From contig JAGBTQ010000003.1 of NCBI GenBank assembly GCA_017631275.1, positions 1 through 64,000 of the forward strand: DNA of 64,000 nucleotides, read 5' to 3'. Shown here in pieces: positions 1-7,500 of the stretch. Under the pieces are notes generated by a model. That model was not told the origin of the DNA and made no database searches. It worked only from the letters and a program-made list of their open reading frames with translations. Each line of letters opens with the position of its first letter. Position 1 is the stretch's first letter. Origin of the DNA: Alistipes sp. GTDB lineage: Bacteria; Bacteroidota; Bacteroidia; Bacteroidales; Rikenellaceae. Both the position numbers and the translations under genes were made by a program.

Positions 1-29
1 AACCCTCTGAAACGATGTTTCAAAGGGTT
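1..29. terminator. Terminator-like hairpin next to the tRNA gene
   Basis: AACCCT-c-TGAAAC pairs with GTTTCA-a-AGGGTT around a GAT loop: a 13-base stem with a single C/A mismatch. On the plus strand it is followed by a T-rich stretch. It lies beyond the 3' end of the leftward tRNA-Gly gene and may end that transcript, one entering from the left, or both. Confidence 0.6.
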
Positions 30-61
30 TTGCTTGATTTTGTCCTTAAAACTTTTGGACT

Positions 62-137
62 TGGAGCGGAAAACGAGACTCGAACTCGCGACCCCAACCT
101 TGGCAAGGTTGTGCTCTACCAACTGAGCTATTTCCGC
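62..137 (-). tRNA. tRNA-Gly (anticodon GCC)
   Basis: Read on the minus strand this is a complete cloverleaf. The 7-bp acceptor stem GCGGAAA pairs with TTTCCGC. The D-arm contains AGCTCAGTTGGTAGAGC, the anticodon loop CTTGCCAAG gives anticodon GCC (glycine), and the T-arm contains GTTCGAGTC. The CCA end appears to be encoded (bases 62-64). A near-perfect Bacteroidetes promoter lies about 45 bases upstream (183-213) and a hairpin follows at 1-29, so this is probably a single-gene transcription unit. Confidence 0.95.
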
Positions 138-182
138 AGTACATTTAAAATTTACGTGTGCAATGTTTTTCGATTGCGAGTG

Positions 183-213
183 CAAAGGTACACCATATTT
201 TTTAATCTGCAAA
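183..213 (-). promoter_or_regulatory. Bacteroidetes-type promoter for tRNA-Gly
   Basis: On the minus strand TTTG (213-210), 19 bases and TACCTTTG (190-183) match the TTTG-N19-21-TAnnTTTG promoter of the Bacteroidetes primary sigma factor in both boxes and in spacing. The predicted start is near 176, giving a short leader before the tRNA. Confidence 0.8.
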
Positions 214-466
214 TTTTTTTGCAACTTTTTTCATATTTTTTTGCAAAATTTCTTGTTTTTGCCCCTTTTTCGGCACAAAAACACCAAAAATCCGCAGATA
301 AATAGCACTCGCCATAGCGAAAATGGGGGCGATGGGAGTGATGGGAAATTGTGAAGATTAGTTCGGTGGAGGATATTGAGAGGGTGTTGGAGAGAATCAA
401 TGTACTTGACAAAGCATAAGAAAGGGAGGTGGTGAGCCTCCCTAAAAACTTAGTATTTAAAAATAC
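214..466. other. Intergenic stretch with no gene seen
   Basis: Between the tRNA promoter and the 3' end of the DUF2971 gene I see no convincing gene. The stretch contains A/T runs, a short GATGGGA-like repeat near 325-345 that resembles the tandem repeats at 5.57 kb, and a terminator hairpin (424-442). Small open frames here have no recognisable sequence. Confidence 0.6.
424..442 (-). terminator. Terminator of the DUF2971/LRR-lipoprotein operon
   Basis: GGGAGG (424-429) pairs with CCTCCC (437-442) around a 7-base loop. On the minus strand, the direction of the upstream operon, it is followed by TTTCTT. It lies about 25 bases past the DUF2971 stop codon. Confidence 0.6.
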
Positions 467-1213
467 TTATTCGCTTTGTATAAAACAATCCCCATCACTA
501 TTTCTTAAATTAGTTTCGCCAAATAAATCTCCTTTTTCAAGAATAAGCATATTGCGTTTAACAATCTTATCCAATATCTTGAAATTTAATGAAGAGAATA
601 CTGTGTCATTTATAGGCATATAGTTATCACAACCATCTGCGTATTGCAACACAACAGCGATGAGACTATCTTTAAAATCTAAAAACAGGTCATCGGAACC
701 ACTATCTATCTTAGTAATAATTCTAAACTCTTGCTCATATTTCCAATCCGATGACTTTGTAAAGAAGAATTCCTTCCGCTTTTTTTCTAAGGATTTTCCT
801 ATGTTATCAGAGTTAATATGAACATACCCTTTGAACTTTCTTTTATAATTCACCTTACGAGAGTACATATCAGTTGACAAACACTTCAAAAGTTTATGTT
901 TGTCAAATACAAGACATACACCTTTCCCTTTTTCGGCATAGTGTCCCCACATAGCAGATATATCAAAACCTTGATAAGTTGAACTATCTATTGTTAAACT
1001 AATCTGTCTATATTGTTGTAACTCACTTTGCACATTCTTCGTCTGTATATTGCTCCAATATTCATAGCTAATGCGCTTGTATGCTTCATTAGTATCATTC
1101 ATATCTCCCAATCTACCAAATTTAAGTTTATTGGATAAGATAATCTTTAAGGCACTACTAAAACTCGTATAATGATATAGTTTTTCTATATCTTGGAAAT
1201 CCTTAGGAGTCAT
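467..1213 (-). CDS. DUF2971 domain protein
   Basis: A 248-residue soluble protein with the hallmarks of the DUF2971 family: an N-terminal LYHYTSFSSALKII segment (residues 12-26), KFGRLGDMNDTNE (31-43), and a WGHYAEKGKGVCLVFD block (89-104). The biochemical role of DUF2971 is not established; members are frequent in variable regions of bacterial genomes. There is no signal peptide or membrane segment, so it is probably cytoplasmic. It starts 2 bases after the stop of the upstream surface lipoprotein gene, so the two are almost certainly co-transcribed. Base composition is more A/T-rich than in the housekeeping genes around it, as in the upstream lipoprotein gene, suggesting the pair is accessory. 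Confidence 0.85.
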   Translation of the reverse strand: MTPKDFQDIEKLYHYTSFSSALKIILSNKLKFGRLGDMNDTNEAYKRISYEYWSNIQTKNVQSELQQYRQISLTIDSSTYQGFDISAMWGHYAEKGKGVCLVFDKHKLLKCLSTDMYSRKVNYKRKFKGYVHINSDNIGKSLEKKRKEFFFTKSSDWKYEQEFRIITKIDSGSDDLFLDFKDSLIAVVLQYADGCDNYMPINDTVFSSLNFKILDKIVKRNMLILEKGDLFGETNLRNSDGDCFIQSE

Positions 1214-1215
1214 AT

Positions 1216-2799
1216 TTAGAAATCATATGGGCTAATGCGTGATTTATACATACACCAGTTATCTTTATATAAGCCATTCTTTCTACTAGAATAACTTACA
1301 TATTCATTGTAGGCACTTCTAGGAACATATATTATTAAAGCCGAATTCTCATCATAAATAGATGGATTGCCACTTGAAACATTGGCTGTCCAATATAACG
1401 CAGGAGGAATATCAGCCTTACAATATATATATACTAAATTTGAGGCAGCAAATGCTAATGCACCTATTGATTGAACATTTTTTCCAATTGTTAATTCTCT
1501 AAGACTAGAGGATGAACCGAATGCCCCAGAGCCAATCTCGATAACGCTATCAGGAATTACCAGTTTGCTTAACTTACAACTAGAAAAAGCATAGTTACCG
1601 ATGGTAGTAACTGAATCTGGAATATTAATATTGGTTAGTTTGTAACAACTTTGGAATGTTCCATCTGCAATAATTGTTAACCCATTTGGCAGAGTAAGTG
1701 TCTGGAAACCGCAACTCTCAAAAGCGGATTTTTCAATTGATGTAACACTATTGGGTATTGAAATTACACTCAGCGCTCCACAATCCATAAAAGCCTGATA
1801 TTCGATAGTGGTAACACTGTTAGGTATATGTATTTTCCACAACTTACTACATTCTTTAAAAGCGTTCTGGGGAATAGTATTAATGCCCGTAAAATACTGA
1901 AGCTCCTTAAAAGCAACTATAGAGGAATTTCCCTTAAAATTGGTTCCAATATCAGTAACAGCACTAGCTTCAGTATACGATAATTCTCCATCATTATTCG
2001 TATCCCAAAGCTTGCAACACAAAACTTTAACATTAAAGTCCTCAAACTGGATATTCTCCTTATCGTGCTTTGGAAGGGTAATCATTGTACCATCAGCAAG
2101 GTTGAAATATACATACTCATCATCTTGTGTTACGCTTGAGAATATGCTATCTCCATCTACTCCATCAATTCCATTAGAACCATTCTCTCCAGTAGCTTTG
2201 CCGAGTTCTATCCAAGTAGCACCCTCATCGTAGGATACATACCAATAGTCATTCTCAATTTTCAATCGTGGAGTAATACCATCTACTCCATTGGTACCAT
2301 CTTCACCGTTACTGCCATCAGTACCGTCAATTCCATTAACACCATTAGCTTGTATCTTGCTACCCTTGCCATCGAGCAACCACTCTCCATCAATAGTCCA
2401 ATAGTAGATACCATCGGTGTCCTTCATAACACCAATTTGTGGGGTGTAGCCATCTTTGCCGTCAACACCATCTTTGCCGTCTTTGCCATTATAGATAGTG
2501 ATGGTGTCGCTATTGGCAAATGAAATAGTGTAACCTACAATCTCGCCATCTTCACGTACTGGAGAAACATTGGTCACATAGTCCTTCTTCTCCAAAGCCT
2601 CAACGATAGTTTGTAGAGCATTGATGTTTGTGTTCATTTGCTTGCACAACTCCTCAAGGGCTGCAATACGCTTCTCGTGGTCATTAAGGGTTTGCTCCTG
2701 TTCATTGAGCTTGTCCCAAATAGCAGAGTCATCGAACTTACTACACGATGACGCTACAACCGCCAATGCAATGGCAAATAGTGTTAATAGCTTTTTCAT
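1216..2799 (-). CDS. BspA-like leucine-rich surface lipoprotein with collagen-like triplets
   Basis: The start at 2799 gives a clear lipoprotein signal (MKKLLTLFAIALAVVASSC, lipid-modified Cys19); an in-frame ATG at 2820 would add seven residues before it. After the Cys comes a heptad-rich segment resembling the DUF4988/PL29 N-terminal domain. Three runs of Gly-X-Y triplets follow (GKDGKDGVDGKDG, then GIDGTDGSNGEDG and GSNGIDGVDGD). The second half is a row of about eight LRR_5 (BspA-type) repeats of the form 'IPNSVTTIEYQAFMDC'. Such proteins are displayed on the outer surface of Bacteroidetes and may bind host or microbial ligands; the ligand here is unknown. It forms an operon with the DUF2971 gene. 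Confidence 0.88.
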   Translation of the reverse strand: MKKLLTLFAIALAVVASSCSKFDDSAIWDKLNEQEQTLNDHEKRIAALEELCKQMNTNINALQTIVEALEKKDYVTNVSPVREDGEIVGYTISFANSDTITIYNGKDGKDGVDGKDGYTPQIGVMKDTDGIYYWTIDGEWLLDGKGSKIQANGVNGIDGTDGSNGEDGTNGVDGITPRLKIENDYWYVSYDEGATWIELGKATGENGSNGIDGVDGDSIFSSVTQDDEYVYFNLADGTMITLPKHDKENIQFEDFNVKVLCCKLWDTNNDGELSYTEASAVTDIGTNFKGNSSIVAFKELQYFTGINTIPQNAFKECSKLWKIHIPNSVTTIEYQAFMDCGALSVISIPNSVTSIEKSAFESCGFQTLTLPNGLTIIADGTFQSCYKLTNINIPDSVTTIGNYAFSSCKLSKLVIPDSVIEIGSGAFGSSSSLRELTIGKNVQSIGALAFAASNLVYIYCKADIPPALYWTANVSSGNPSIYDENSALIIYVPRSAYNEYVSYSSRKNGLYKDNWCMYKSRISPYDF

Positions 2800-2904
2800 A
2801 GTAATATAATTTTGAAACATAAAATTTCAAGACTAATTACCGTAGCATCTCCTATGCGGTGGATTAGTATATAAAAAGAAAGTGTGGAGATGATTCCCGT
2901 TTAT

Positions 2905-3070
2905 TTAATCGAAGGTTGTGGAAAGACCTGACAGTAATAAACGATACAATGCCCCACACTTGGATAGTATGGGGTATATATGCACGAATAGTGCATAGCC
3001 GCATAGCTATACAAGAAATGAGTGCTGTTCGTTATCCTACTGTCTTGAAAACTTCCACATTTTCGATTAA
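2905..3070. repeat. Structured inverted-repeat element with internal hairpins
   Basis: Long imperfect inverted repeats bound the element: TTAATCGAA (2905-2913) with TTCGATTAA (3062-3070), TGTGGAA (2917-2923) with TTCCACA (3053-3059), and GACAGTA (2930-2936) with TACTGTC (3038-3044). Between them lie three smaller hairpins: CCCCA/TGGGG (about 2952-2974), ATGCAC/GTGCAT (about 2980-2996) and ATAGC/GCTAT (about 2995-3010). The layout suggests a folded RNA, a small non-autonomous mobile element, or a regulatory inversion substrate upstream of the surface lipoprotein. Overlapping small open frames on both strands look like by-products of the repeat. Confidence 0.55.
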
Positions 3071-3185
3071 GGATTGCGAAAAACACTTTCAATATGTCTG
3101 CTACTCTATCTGAATAGCACTACAAAATTAAAAAGAATTTCCCAAACGAACAACACTCCTCTGGGACATTGTTCGAATAGAATAC

Positions 3186-3225
3186 ATAAATTCGCCTCTC
3201 GCTATCGAGCAAGAGGCGAATTTAT
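3186..3225. terminator. 14-bp perfect hairpin after the SDR gene
   Basis: ATAAATTCGCCTCT (3186-3199) is exactly complementary to AGAGGCGAATTTAT (3212-3225) around a 12-base loop. It sits 32 bases past the stop of the leftward SDR gene. The A/T-rich feet flanking a G/C-rich stem fit a terminator that could work in either direction. Confidence 0.65.
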
Positions 3226-3257
3226 AGAGGCGTACTTAAAATACTAATACCGCTTAA

Positions 3258-4010
3258 CTAATTCTTAACTATCGTCAGGCGTTCCCAGAGGCAGCGGGGG
3301 ATAAGGCGCCAGAGGAGCACGATGAGCTTAAAGCGCCAGTCGAAGATGATGACACGACGGCGGCGCTTAAGGCCTCGCAGGATATGGCGCGTGGCGGCTG
3401 CGGGGGTCATGAGCATAGGATAGCGCTTCTCGGGATTAAGGATCTCGGTAGCCACGAAGCCAGGGCGGATGTCGCTAAACTGGGCGGGGACGTCGTACAT
3501 GCGCACATACTGAGCCAGCGCCGAGAGGTAGGTGCTCTGCATCGACTTGGTTGCCGAGTAGGCGGGTGCTGAGCCCATGCCCTTGGTGCCTGCCACGGAG
3601 CTGATAACGGCAACGTGTGCCTTATGCTTAGCGTCGTACTCCGACGAGCGCTTGACATAGCCCAGGAAGTGCACCACGAGGCGCACCATGCCCACAGAGT
3701 TGGTTGCCACGGTGTTAAGCTCGATAGCGGGGTCGAGCTCGGGGTTTTGCTTGCCTATGCCCGAGGCATAGAGCAGCAGGTCGGGAGCGCCCACCTTCGA
3801 GATGAGAGCATCGAGGCGCTCGGTGGCATCGTCACGTGTAACGTCCATCTCGGCGATATGTACCCTCTCCTCGCCGAACTCGGCTTGGAGCTCCACAAGG
3901 CGCTCGGCACGTCGGCCCGCCACGCCCACAACAACGCCCCTCTTAGCAAGAGCGCGAGCCACCTCACGGCCTATGCCCGAGGTGGCTCCGATGATTATAG
4001 CTCGCTTCAT
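3258..4010 (-). CDS. Short-chain dehydrogenase/reductase (SDR)
   Basis: A 250-residue classical SDR, an NAD(P)-dependent oxidoreductase of unknown substrate. The cofactor-binding motif GATSGIG is at residues 8-14, followed by an AGRRAER segment (31-37) whose arginines suggest NADP preference. The catalytic Ser138, Tyr151 and Lys155 (ISSVAG, YSATK) are all present. The C-terminus carries a hydrophobic segment (LIVLLWRLIPRCLWERL) that could rest on the membrane. The gene begins 3 bases after the acyltransferase stop codon, so a role in lipid metabolism is a reasonable guess from context, not something the sequence proves. Confidence 0.9.
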   Translation of the reverse strand: MKRAIIIGATSGIGREVARALAKRGVVVGVAGRRAERLVELQAEFGEERVHIAEMDVTRDDATERLDALISKVGAPDLLLYASGIGKQNPELDPAIELNTVATNSVGMVRLVVHFLGYVKRSSEYDAKHKAHVAVISSVAGTKGMGSAPAYSATKSMQSTYLSALAQYVRMYDVPAQFSDIRPGFVATEILNPEKRYPMLMTPAAATRHILRGLKRRRRVIIFDWRFKLIVLLWRLIPRCLWERLTIVKN

Positions 4011-4013
4011 ACG

Positions 4014-5387
4014 TTAGTCGATAATCTTATCGAGGCGCTCATATATTGACGCACGTAGCGCGCGCAACTCGGCAACCTTAGCGCGGTTCTTACGACATGT
4101 AAACTTGCATGTGCCCACAAACTTGAGGAAGAGGCGCATGTAGTTCCATGCGAGGATAAACATAAATGGGAATGCCACAAAGTAGCCAAATGCCCACCAG
4201 AAGCCCGCAAATATCCACAACAGCACGACAGGGATAATAAGGCATATAGGCACCGAGATAAAGGCACTAACACCGATATTGAACGAGCTCAGGAACATAT
4301 TATCCTTGATAAGCTTGCGGATAAAGAGCTTAGGAATGATAAACATCAAGCACGTAGGAATTATCGATATGATGAAGAGTGGCAAGAGCAACAATAGTCC
4401 TAAGCCACGAAGCAACAGTGCACCGATGCCTGGGTTGCGCTGGAATAGCCAGTCGCGCAAGCCCAGCTCCTTAAGACCACCAGACAAGCGCTTAGTATCC
4501 TCATATATAGGCTCCATCTTTTCGGGCTGCTCCTGGGTGGCTGTCTGCATCTTAGCCACAAACTGCTGGTCGGAGATTAGGCGCGAGGGGAGGAAGCGAG
4601 GCTTGAAGCCATGCTCGGTGGCATACTTATAGCCGTAGCCTGTCTCGCGCAAGAAGTCTATCTCGTCGTAGTGCTCGAGGTCCTCGACATGGAGCATCAT
4701 CTCCAAGATGCGGTCACGCACAATCTTGTTTACCTCCATCATGGTCTCGCGTGGCGACTCCTTGTAGCGCTCGTAGTAGGGCTTGAGCGATATTGGGCGG
4801 TCGAACTTGATGAGCATGTCGGTGCGTGCGTGGAAGTAGTTCGAGTAGTGGTTGCACGAGGGGAGCACCATCACGTCCTGCTCGAAGTTCATCTTCTCGG
4901 CAGCCTCGAAGGCTATGCGTAGGTAGCCGAGCTTAAACTTGCCGAGCCAGCGCTTATCCTGGTGGTCAGCCTCGGGGTAGAGCATCAGTGTCTCGCCGTC
5001 GGTGAGCGCCTGGCCAGCGTCGTCCATCGTCTCACGGTTTTTGTTGATTGCCGAGAATCCCTCGTGGCTCATGCGGTAGGCGGGCAACAAGCCCATGGCA
5101 CGCAGCGCCTTGTTGAAGATTGGGTTCTTGAACACGTTGGCACGTGCAATGAAGTTCATGCGTCGGTCGGTGAGCATAAGACATACGCACAATGGGTCGT
5201 TGAGGCAGTTCTGGTGGTTAGACACCACAACCACGGGCGTGCCATCTGCTGGCACATTCTCCAAGCCGATAATATGCTCCTTGCGGAAATATAGACCAGA
5301 ATTTACATATTGCAAATAGATGCGAAATGCCTTCAAAAAGAGCGAGTGCTCTCTTGGTTTTCGTTGTTTTCTCATAGGTTTCTTCAT
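4014..5387 (-). CDS. PlsC-type glycerophosphate acyltransferase, membrane protein
   Basis: A 457-residue protein. Its N-terminal half is a PlsC/LPLAT acyltransferase domain, the family that transfers fatty acyl groups onto glycerol-phosphate or lysophosphatidate. The first block is SNHQNCLNDPL (His58, Asp64), with five residues between His and Asp instead of the usual four. The block containing YPEADHQDKRW stands where the FPEG motif is expected. The C-terminal third has two long hydrophobic regions (about residues 325-410) that should span the membrane, followed by a basic tail. It leads a two-gene operon with the SDR. The exact acceptor lipid cannot be read from the sequence. Confidence 0.85.
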   Translation of the reverse strand: MKKPMRKQRKPREHSLFLKAFRIYLQYVNSGLYFRKEHIIGLENVPADGTPVVVVSNHQNCLNDPLCVCLMLTDRRMNFIARANVFKNPIFNKALRAMGLLPAYRMSHEGFSAINKNRETMDDAGQALTDGETLMLYPEADHQDKRWLGKFKLGYLRIAFEAAEKMNFEQDVMVLPSCNHYSNYFHARTDMLIKFDRPISLKPYYERYKESPRETMMEVNKIVRDRILEMMLHVEDLEHYDEIDFLRETGYGYKYATEHGFKPRFLPSRLISDQQFVAKMQTATQEQPEKMEPIYEDTKRLSGGLKELGLRDWLFQRNPGIGALLLRGLGLLLLLPLFIISIIPTCLMFIIPKLFIRKLIKDNMFLSSFNIGVSAFISVPICLIIPVVLLWIFAGFWWAFGYFVAFPFMFILAWNYMRLFLKFVGTCKFTCRKNRAKVAELRALRASIYERLDKIID

Positions 5388-5499
5388 TTTTCAACGTGTA
5401 AATATAGGAAATATATACCAAAGAAACATAATACTCTATGAGCTTTTTTGCATAAATAAGTATTTATAGGTATGAGTTTTAGGGGTAAGAGCACCACGG

Positions 5500-5691
5500 G
5501 AAAGTGAAAGGGGAAAGGGGAAAGGTGAGAGGTGAAAGGTGAGGTGTGCTTCGCACGGGGTTTATTTTATGGGAAAGATGGGACGAATGGGATAAATGGG
5601 ATAGATGGGAAATTCTCATCAAGCGAAGCGCTCCCATCAAGCGTTAGCGATCCCATTTATCCCAGCCCCTGCCCACCTCAATCAGCGCACT
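5500..5691 (-). repeat. Downstream module block attached to structured repeat copy A
   Basis: Read on the minus strand from the end of element A: TAGTGCGCTGATTGA, then two copies of a CCCATCAAGCG-like unit, then a TCCCAT tandem array of 8-9 bp period (about 5566-5616). Next come CCCC plus the hairpin GTGCGAAGCAC (5546-5556), and last a pyrimidine heptad series built on CTTTTCAC and CCTCTCAC (about 5500-5543). The same blocks in the same order follow element C at 38.56-38.74 kb. There is no convincing gene; an open frame at 5532-5735 only translates the tandem repeat. Confidence 0.75.
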
Positions 5692-5821
5692 ATTTCTTGT
5701 TAGAAGGGGTCAGATTTGGCTTATCGCAAAAGTGAGCACCTGAGGATAGTACAAGAAGTACAGCCTCGGGTGCTCAGCCTTTTGGGATAGGTCGAAGATG
5801 ACCCCTTATCACAAGAAATTA
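5692..5821 (-). repeat. Stop-codon-anchored structured terminator repeat, copy A
   Basis: On the minus strand the element starts with TAATTTCTTGTGATAAG (5821-5805); its first three bases are the stop codon of the FadL-like gene. It ends with CTTCTAACAAGAAAT (5706-5692). The two ends pair (TTTCTTGT with ACAAGAAA, then AAGGGGTCA with TGACCCCTT). A central 13-bp stem (5733-5745 with 5764-5776, one wobble pair) carries the conserved GTAC-n5-GTAC tip and is flanked by AAAA and TTTT, as in a two-way terminator. Four further copies are listed below. Confidence 0.85.
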
Positions 5822-7483
5822 GAAGCGGAGACCAAGCGTCAGCACCGCAACATGCTTCACAATCTCGGTTGATACGGGAGCACTCTCGATGCTTATGCCA
5901 TAGCCTGTGGCGTAGAACGACTGATAGGCGGTATGGCACGTATTATTATATTGGTATGCAAGGTCGAGATATGTCGTTTCGCTGAAGCGAATGCCGATAC
6001 CCGCAGTGATATAGCGCTGTGAGGCGATTAGCGGGTGGGTATAGAGCTGGCTCTCGTCCTTGATAGCATCGCCACTATAGATATATCCCGCACGTAGGTC
6101 GAGGCATGGCAGAGCTCTAAACTCGGCACCAAGGCGTAGTGTATTTGAGTGGCGGAACATCTCGTGGATAGTTGCCGTATAATCGAGGTTCTTGATGGGC
6201 GAGCGACGCAGCCACATATCGTCGTAAAATGCCGCCTCGTAGTCTGCCGAGAGGATAAGACGCTGTGCGATGGTGAGGGCAACACCCGCCATTAGGCGCG
6301 ATGGCGAGCTTACACGCCATGAGTAAGAGCCTGCGTCCTCCCACTCGGGGGTCTGCACATAGTCGCTGGTGTAGCCACGGCTATCGAGGTCGTAGCCATC
6401 GGGGTTGTTACCGGCGCTAAAGGTGCTCGACCACATGTCGCCATAGTAGCTTAGCGAGAGGTTATAGGCTGTGCGTGTGTGGTATGCTGCACCGATGCGC
6501 AACCACGCCACAGGGCGCCACGTGAAGCCCACCTTAAAGTTTACGCCAGTGCCCGAGAGGCGTGTGGCCTGCAAGTAGTTCATATACTCCAACTGGTATG
6601 GCATCTCGTCGCCTGAGGGGTAGCCATCAGGATAGTTGTAGTTCTCGCCATAGTATACATTGCGCTGATACTCAACACTCTGAATGCCAAGCGTAGCACC
6701 CAAGTAGAACTTATCGACAAAGTTGAAGCCCATGGTGAAGGCATACTCGCCAATGCCACCAATGGTCTCGACAGCGGTAAACTGATCCACAGCCGAGTCG
6801 ATGCCTATGCGGTCGATAAACCAGCCCTGGTCGTCCTTGTTGGTCAAGCCATTCTTATAGGCGAGTATCGCACCCCAGTAGTAGGGGTCGTTACCCCAGT
6901 TCATCTTGCCGTCGGCACCCGTTGTCAGGCCATCGGCATTCGACTGCTCGCAGAAGAGGTTTGCCAACGAGTTCACCGCCTCGTTGCCAAGCTGCGCAAA
7001 TTTGTAGCTCTGGTTGAAGTCGGCAATGCGGTTATAGGCGAAGCCGAGGTTAAAGTTGGTGAGTGCTCCAGAACCACGATATACTGTGCCGACACCACCG
7101 ATGCTCGACATGGCTAAGCGGCTCTTCTTGTTCTGAAACTCCGACGAGTCGAAGCTATCGGCACCAGGAGTCTTAGCTCGCGCAAAGTTAATCACTGGCG
7201 TAACGCTAAAGTCGCTATTTACGTACATACCTATACCTGCTGGGTTGAGCGAGGCAGAGACCATATCGGCGCCGAGTGCCGTGAAGGCATTACCCATAGC
7301 CATAGAGCGCGCTGTGCCATAGTTATGCGCTGTGAACGAGAGGTTGTATAGGTCGCCCCAACCCACGATGTCGTTATTCATCGTAACGCCACCTACATTT
7401 ATCTGCTGAGCCATAGCTCCCGACATTAGCCATAGGCTAAGTGCGGCTGAGGCTATAAGCGAATATATCTTCTTCATAACCAT
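5819..7483 (-). CDS. FadL/OmpP1-like outer-membrane transport protein
   Basis: A 554-residue beta-barrel protein of the OMPP1/FadL/TodX type common in Bacteroidetes, which moves hydrophobic compounds across the outer membrane. A signal peptide (MVMKKIYSLIASAALSLWLMSGAMA) precedes the mature start QQINVGG. The N-terminal hatch region carries the family signature GTARSMAMGNAFTALGAD and SASLNPAGIGMY. The rest alternates in short aromatic-rich strands and ends in LTLGLRF, a typical terminal barrel strand with Phe last. An alternative start lies two codons in (7477). It is the second gene of an operon with the preceding lipoprotein gene (17-base gap), and its TAA stop is the first triplet of repeat copy A. 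Substrate unknown. Confidence 0.88.
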   Translation of the reverse strand: MVMKKIYSLIASAALSLWLMSGAMAQQINVGGVTMNNDIVGWGDLYNLSFTAHNYGTARSMAMGNAFTALGADMVSASLNPAGIGMYVNSDFSVTPVINFARAKTPGADSFDSSEFQNKKSRLAMSSIGGVGTVYRGSGALTNFNLGFAYNRIADFNQSYKFAQLGNEAVNSLANLFCEQSNADGLTTGADGKMNWGNDPYYWGAILAYKNGLTNKDDQGWFIDRIGIDSAVDQFTAVETIGGIGEYAFTMGFNFVDKFYLGATLGIQSVEYQRNVYYGENYNYPDGYPSGDEMPYQLEYMNYLQATRLSGTGVNFKVGFTWRPVAWLRIGAAYHTRTAYNLSLSYYGDMWSSTFSAGNNPDGYDLDSRGYTSDYVQTPEWEDAGSYSWRVSSPSRLMAGVALTIAQRLILSADYEAAFYDDMWLRRSPIKNLDYTATIHEMFRHSNTLRLGAEFRALPCLDLRAGYIYSGDAIKDESQLYTHPLIASQRYITAGIGIRFSETTYLDLAYQYNNTCHTAYQSFYATGYGISIESAPVSTEIVKHVAVLTLGLRF

Positions 7484-7500
7484 TGATTTATTAGATTATG

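Noticed and set aside
2901-3113. Small open frames on both strands in the gap
   Set aside because: They overlap each other and the inverted repeat, have no ribosome-binding context or family resemblance, and are better explained as by-products of the repeat.
5532-5735. Small open frame with Gly-rich triplets
   Set aside because: It is a direct translation of the tandem repeat and part of element A; there is no signal peptide or conserved end.
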